A stretch of DNA of 5,607 nt from contig CACYDQ010000052.1 of assembly GCA_902773215.1 (NCBI GenBank), forward strand, positions 1 through 5,607. The letters run 5' to 3'. The translations under genes were made by a program, and so were the position numbers. Numbering within the stretch: position 1 is the stretch's first letter; every line of letters begins with the position of its first letter. The notes beneath the pieces are model-generated. The model did not search any database. It was not told where the DNA came from and saw only the letters and a list, made by a program, of their open reading frames with translations. Below, piece by piece: positions 4,393 to 5,607 of the stretch. This DNA comes from an uncultured Spirochaetaceae bacterium (GTDB lineage: Bacteria; Spirochaetota; Spirochaetia; Treponematales; Treponemataceae).

Positions 4393-5607
4393 GCGGAAGG
4401 TGGTCCGTCTCGTTCCGCAAGAGCCTCCGGGCAAAAATCCTCTTCTCGGTCATCCTCGCGATGGCAATGATAGGGATTTTTTTCTTTATAACGACGAGCC
4501 AGAACAGGGACTTTTTGGTCAGGACGGGACGGTCCTACGAGACAAACGAGCGGCTCAGCGAGATTTCAGCGGAGCTTCTGTCCACCGAGGTCGCGCTCGA
4601 GAACTACATGGCATACAGGACCTTCGAGAGCATCGACAGCTACTACCAGCATCAGAGCCTCGCGGAGTCCGCGCTCAGGGAATTCGACATACGCCCCTCC
4701 ACTGACAAGGTCAAGCTCTGCGAGTACAAGGTCTACAAGCTGTCAAAGTCGTTCTTCTCTTACAGCCGCAAGGCAGTCACCTTCCAGCGGGCCAAGAATT
4801 CCTACATTGCCCGGGAGAACTATGCCCTGAGCCTGGAGTGCTACAGCCTGATGCAGAAGGAGATAGAGAAGCTGAACTCCCTGCTGATGGCGAGGAACAC
4901 GTCCCTCTATGCCGCCAACCAGAAGAACTTCGACAGGTTCTTCAAGGTCAGCAGCATCGTCATCATCCTCTTCTCGGTGCTGACCTGCACCATCCTCTAC
5001 CTGTCGCTGACGATAATGATGAAGCCCCTGTCCAACATCTCCGATGTCGCCATGAGGATAGCGCGCATGGACTTCGAGGTGCCGCTGTTCAACAATCAGT
5101 CCGAGGACGAGGTGGGCAACATCTGCCGCGCCTTTGACCGTATGATCGTCAGCATACAGGCATACATCGACAAAATCTGGGAGAAGGTCGCCCAGGAGAA
5201 CGAGATGAAGGAGAAGGAGCTGGAGATGCGGGAGCTGTATTCCTCTGCCCAGCTCCGCGCCCTGCAGAATCAGATAAACCCCCACTTCCTGTTCAACACG
5301 CTGAATACCGGGGCCCAGCTCGCGATGATGGAGGGGGCGGACAAGACCTGCTACTTCATCGAGCAGGTGGCGGACTTCTTCCGCTACAACATCCAGCAGA
5401 AGGGGGTAGCGGCGAGCCTGGAGGAGGAGCTTGCCCTCGTGGACAACTTCATCTACATCATGAAGGTGCGATTCGGCGACAGGCTGGACTTCATCAAGCA
5501 GGTCCCGGAGGAGGCGGACTTGGGCGTTGCCCTCCCCCGGATGATCCTGCAGCCCCTCGTGGAGAACTGCATAAAATATGGCTTGAAAGAAGGAACGGGC
5601 TATGTCA
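4389..5607 (+). CDS. LytS/YesM-type sensor histidine kinase (partial, C-terminus beyond window)
   Basis: Membrane sensor kinase that should autophosphorylate and pass phosphate to a response regulator. I translated 406 codons from GTG at 4389, open to the edge. In order: basic N-terminus, membrane helix at about 17-35, an extracytoplasmic mostly helical domain of about 150 residues (37-187), a second membrane helix (188-210), a HAMP linker (about 211-262, with KPLSNISDV and EDEVGNICRAFDRMI), a helical stalk rich in Glu and Lys (262-285), and the His_kinase (PF06580) domain with QINPHFLFNTLN, where H299 is the predicted phosphorylated histidine. The N-box of the ATPase is visible as MILQPLVENCIKYGL, with E392 and N393; the glycine-rich boxes lie past the edge. 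The GTGA overlap with the upstream gene implies translational coupling. An AraC-type (YesN) response regulator is the usual next gene but is not in view. Confidence 0.95.
   Translation, partial: MSGRWSVSFRKSLRAKILFSVILAMAMIGIFFFITTSQNRDFLVRTGRSYETNERLSEISAELLSTEVALENYMAYRTFESIDSYYQHQSLAESALREFDIRPSTDKVKLCEYKVYKLSKSFFSYSRKAVTFQRAKNSYIARENYALSLECYSLMQKEIEKLNSLLMARNTSLYAANQKNFDRFFKVSSIVIILFSVLTCTILYLSLTIMMKPLSNISDVAMRIARMDFEVPLFNNQSEDEVGNICRAFDRMIVSIQAYIDKIWEKVAQENEMKEKELEMRELYSSAQLRALQNQINPHFLFNTLNTGAQLAMMEGADKTCYFIEQVADFFRYNIQQKGVAASLEEELALVDNFIYIMKVRFGDRLDFIKQVPEEADLGVALPRMILQPLVENCIKYGLKEGTGYV

Noticed and set aside
3877..4434. Minus-strand open frame (185 codons) opposite the anchored binding protein
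   Set aside because: Antisense shadow spanning the GTGA junction of two well-supported genes, with no family features.
4743..5285. Minus-strand open frame (180 codons) opposite the kinase
   Set aside because: Low-complexity Leu/Gln/His/Val-rich composition typical of the reverse of a Glu/Lys/Gln-rich helical region. The sense strand has HAMP and His_kinase motifs.
1..5607. CRISPR arrays, tRNA or rRNA genes, insertion sequences, integrases, defence genes
   Set aside because: No repeat-spacer pattern, RNA-gene motifs, transposase or recombinase features were found on either strand. Nearly all bases are accounted for by five metabolic or sensory genes.

Overview
The window (GC-rich, roughly mid-to-high 50s percent by eye) is a bacterial carbohydrate-uptake and sugar-sensing locus. 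It holds five protein genes in two divergent groups, two of them cut by the window edges. The organism cannot be fixed from the sequence. A relaxed lipobox on the binding protein, frequent ATA and AGG codons despite the GC content, and a periplasmic-binding-protein/LytS-type sensor pair beside an ABC sugar transporter would suit a spirochaete such as a GC-rich Treponema. A clostridial relative is the main alternative. This is an inference from style, not a marker gene.

Left arm (minus strand, read from 3215 towards 1): a LacI-family repressor, a lipoprotein sugar-binding protein, and the first 251 residues of an inner-membrane sugar permease. Gaps are 51 bp and 92 bp with no obvious internal promoter, so they look like one operon. 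Binding protein and permease both resemble the AglE/AglF (alpha-glucoside) branch of the carbohydrate ABC transporters. The 92-bp gap carries a 10-bp perfect stem-loop of the kind that often separates an abundant binding protein from its scarce permease.

Centre (3216-3396): a 181-bp divergent control region. Towards the left arm there is a near-consensus promoter (TTGACA, 16 bp, TATAAT) with A-tracts in the UP-element position. Two palindromes, GTAACTAGTTAC and TGAAACCGCTTTCA, lie immediately downstream over the predicted transcript start, as expected for LacI-type autorepression. Towards the right arm there is an extended -10 (TGTTATAAT) only 7 bp from the first ATG, which would give a leaderless or nearly leaderless mRNA. 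Between them sits a direct repeat of AGTTTCAT with an 11-bp period.

Right arm (plus strand): a membrane-anchored sugar-binding-fold protein (331 aa) overlapping by GTGA with a LytS/YesM-type sensor histidine kinase that runs off the right edge. The pair matches the logic of the clostridial XylFII-LytS-YesN three-component systems, in which an anchored periplasmic binding protein passes ligand binding to the kinase. An AraC-type response regulator would be expected just past 5607.

Taken together, the locus appears to sense sugar twice: outside the membrane by the anchored binding protein and kinase, and in the cytoplasm by the LacI repressor, with transporter expression as the likely output. 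The families are known. The less ordinary points are the promoter architecture, the likely leaderless sensor mRNA, and a LacI protein lacking the usual hinge leucine.
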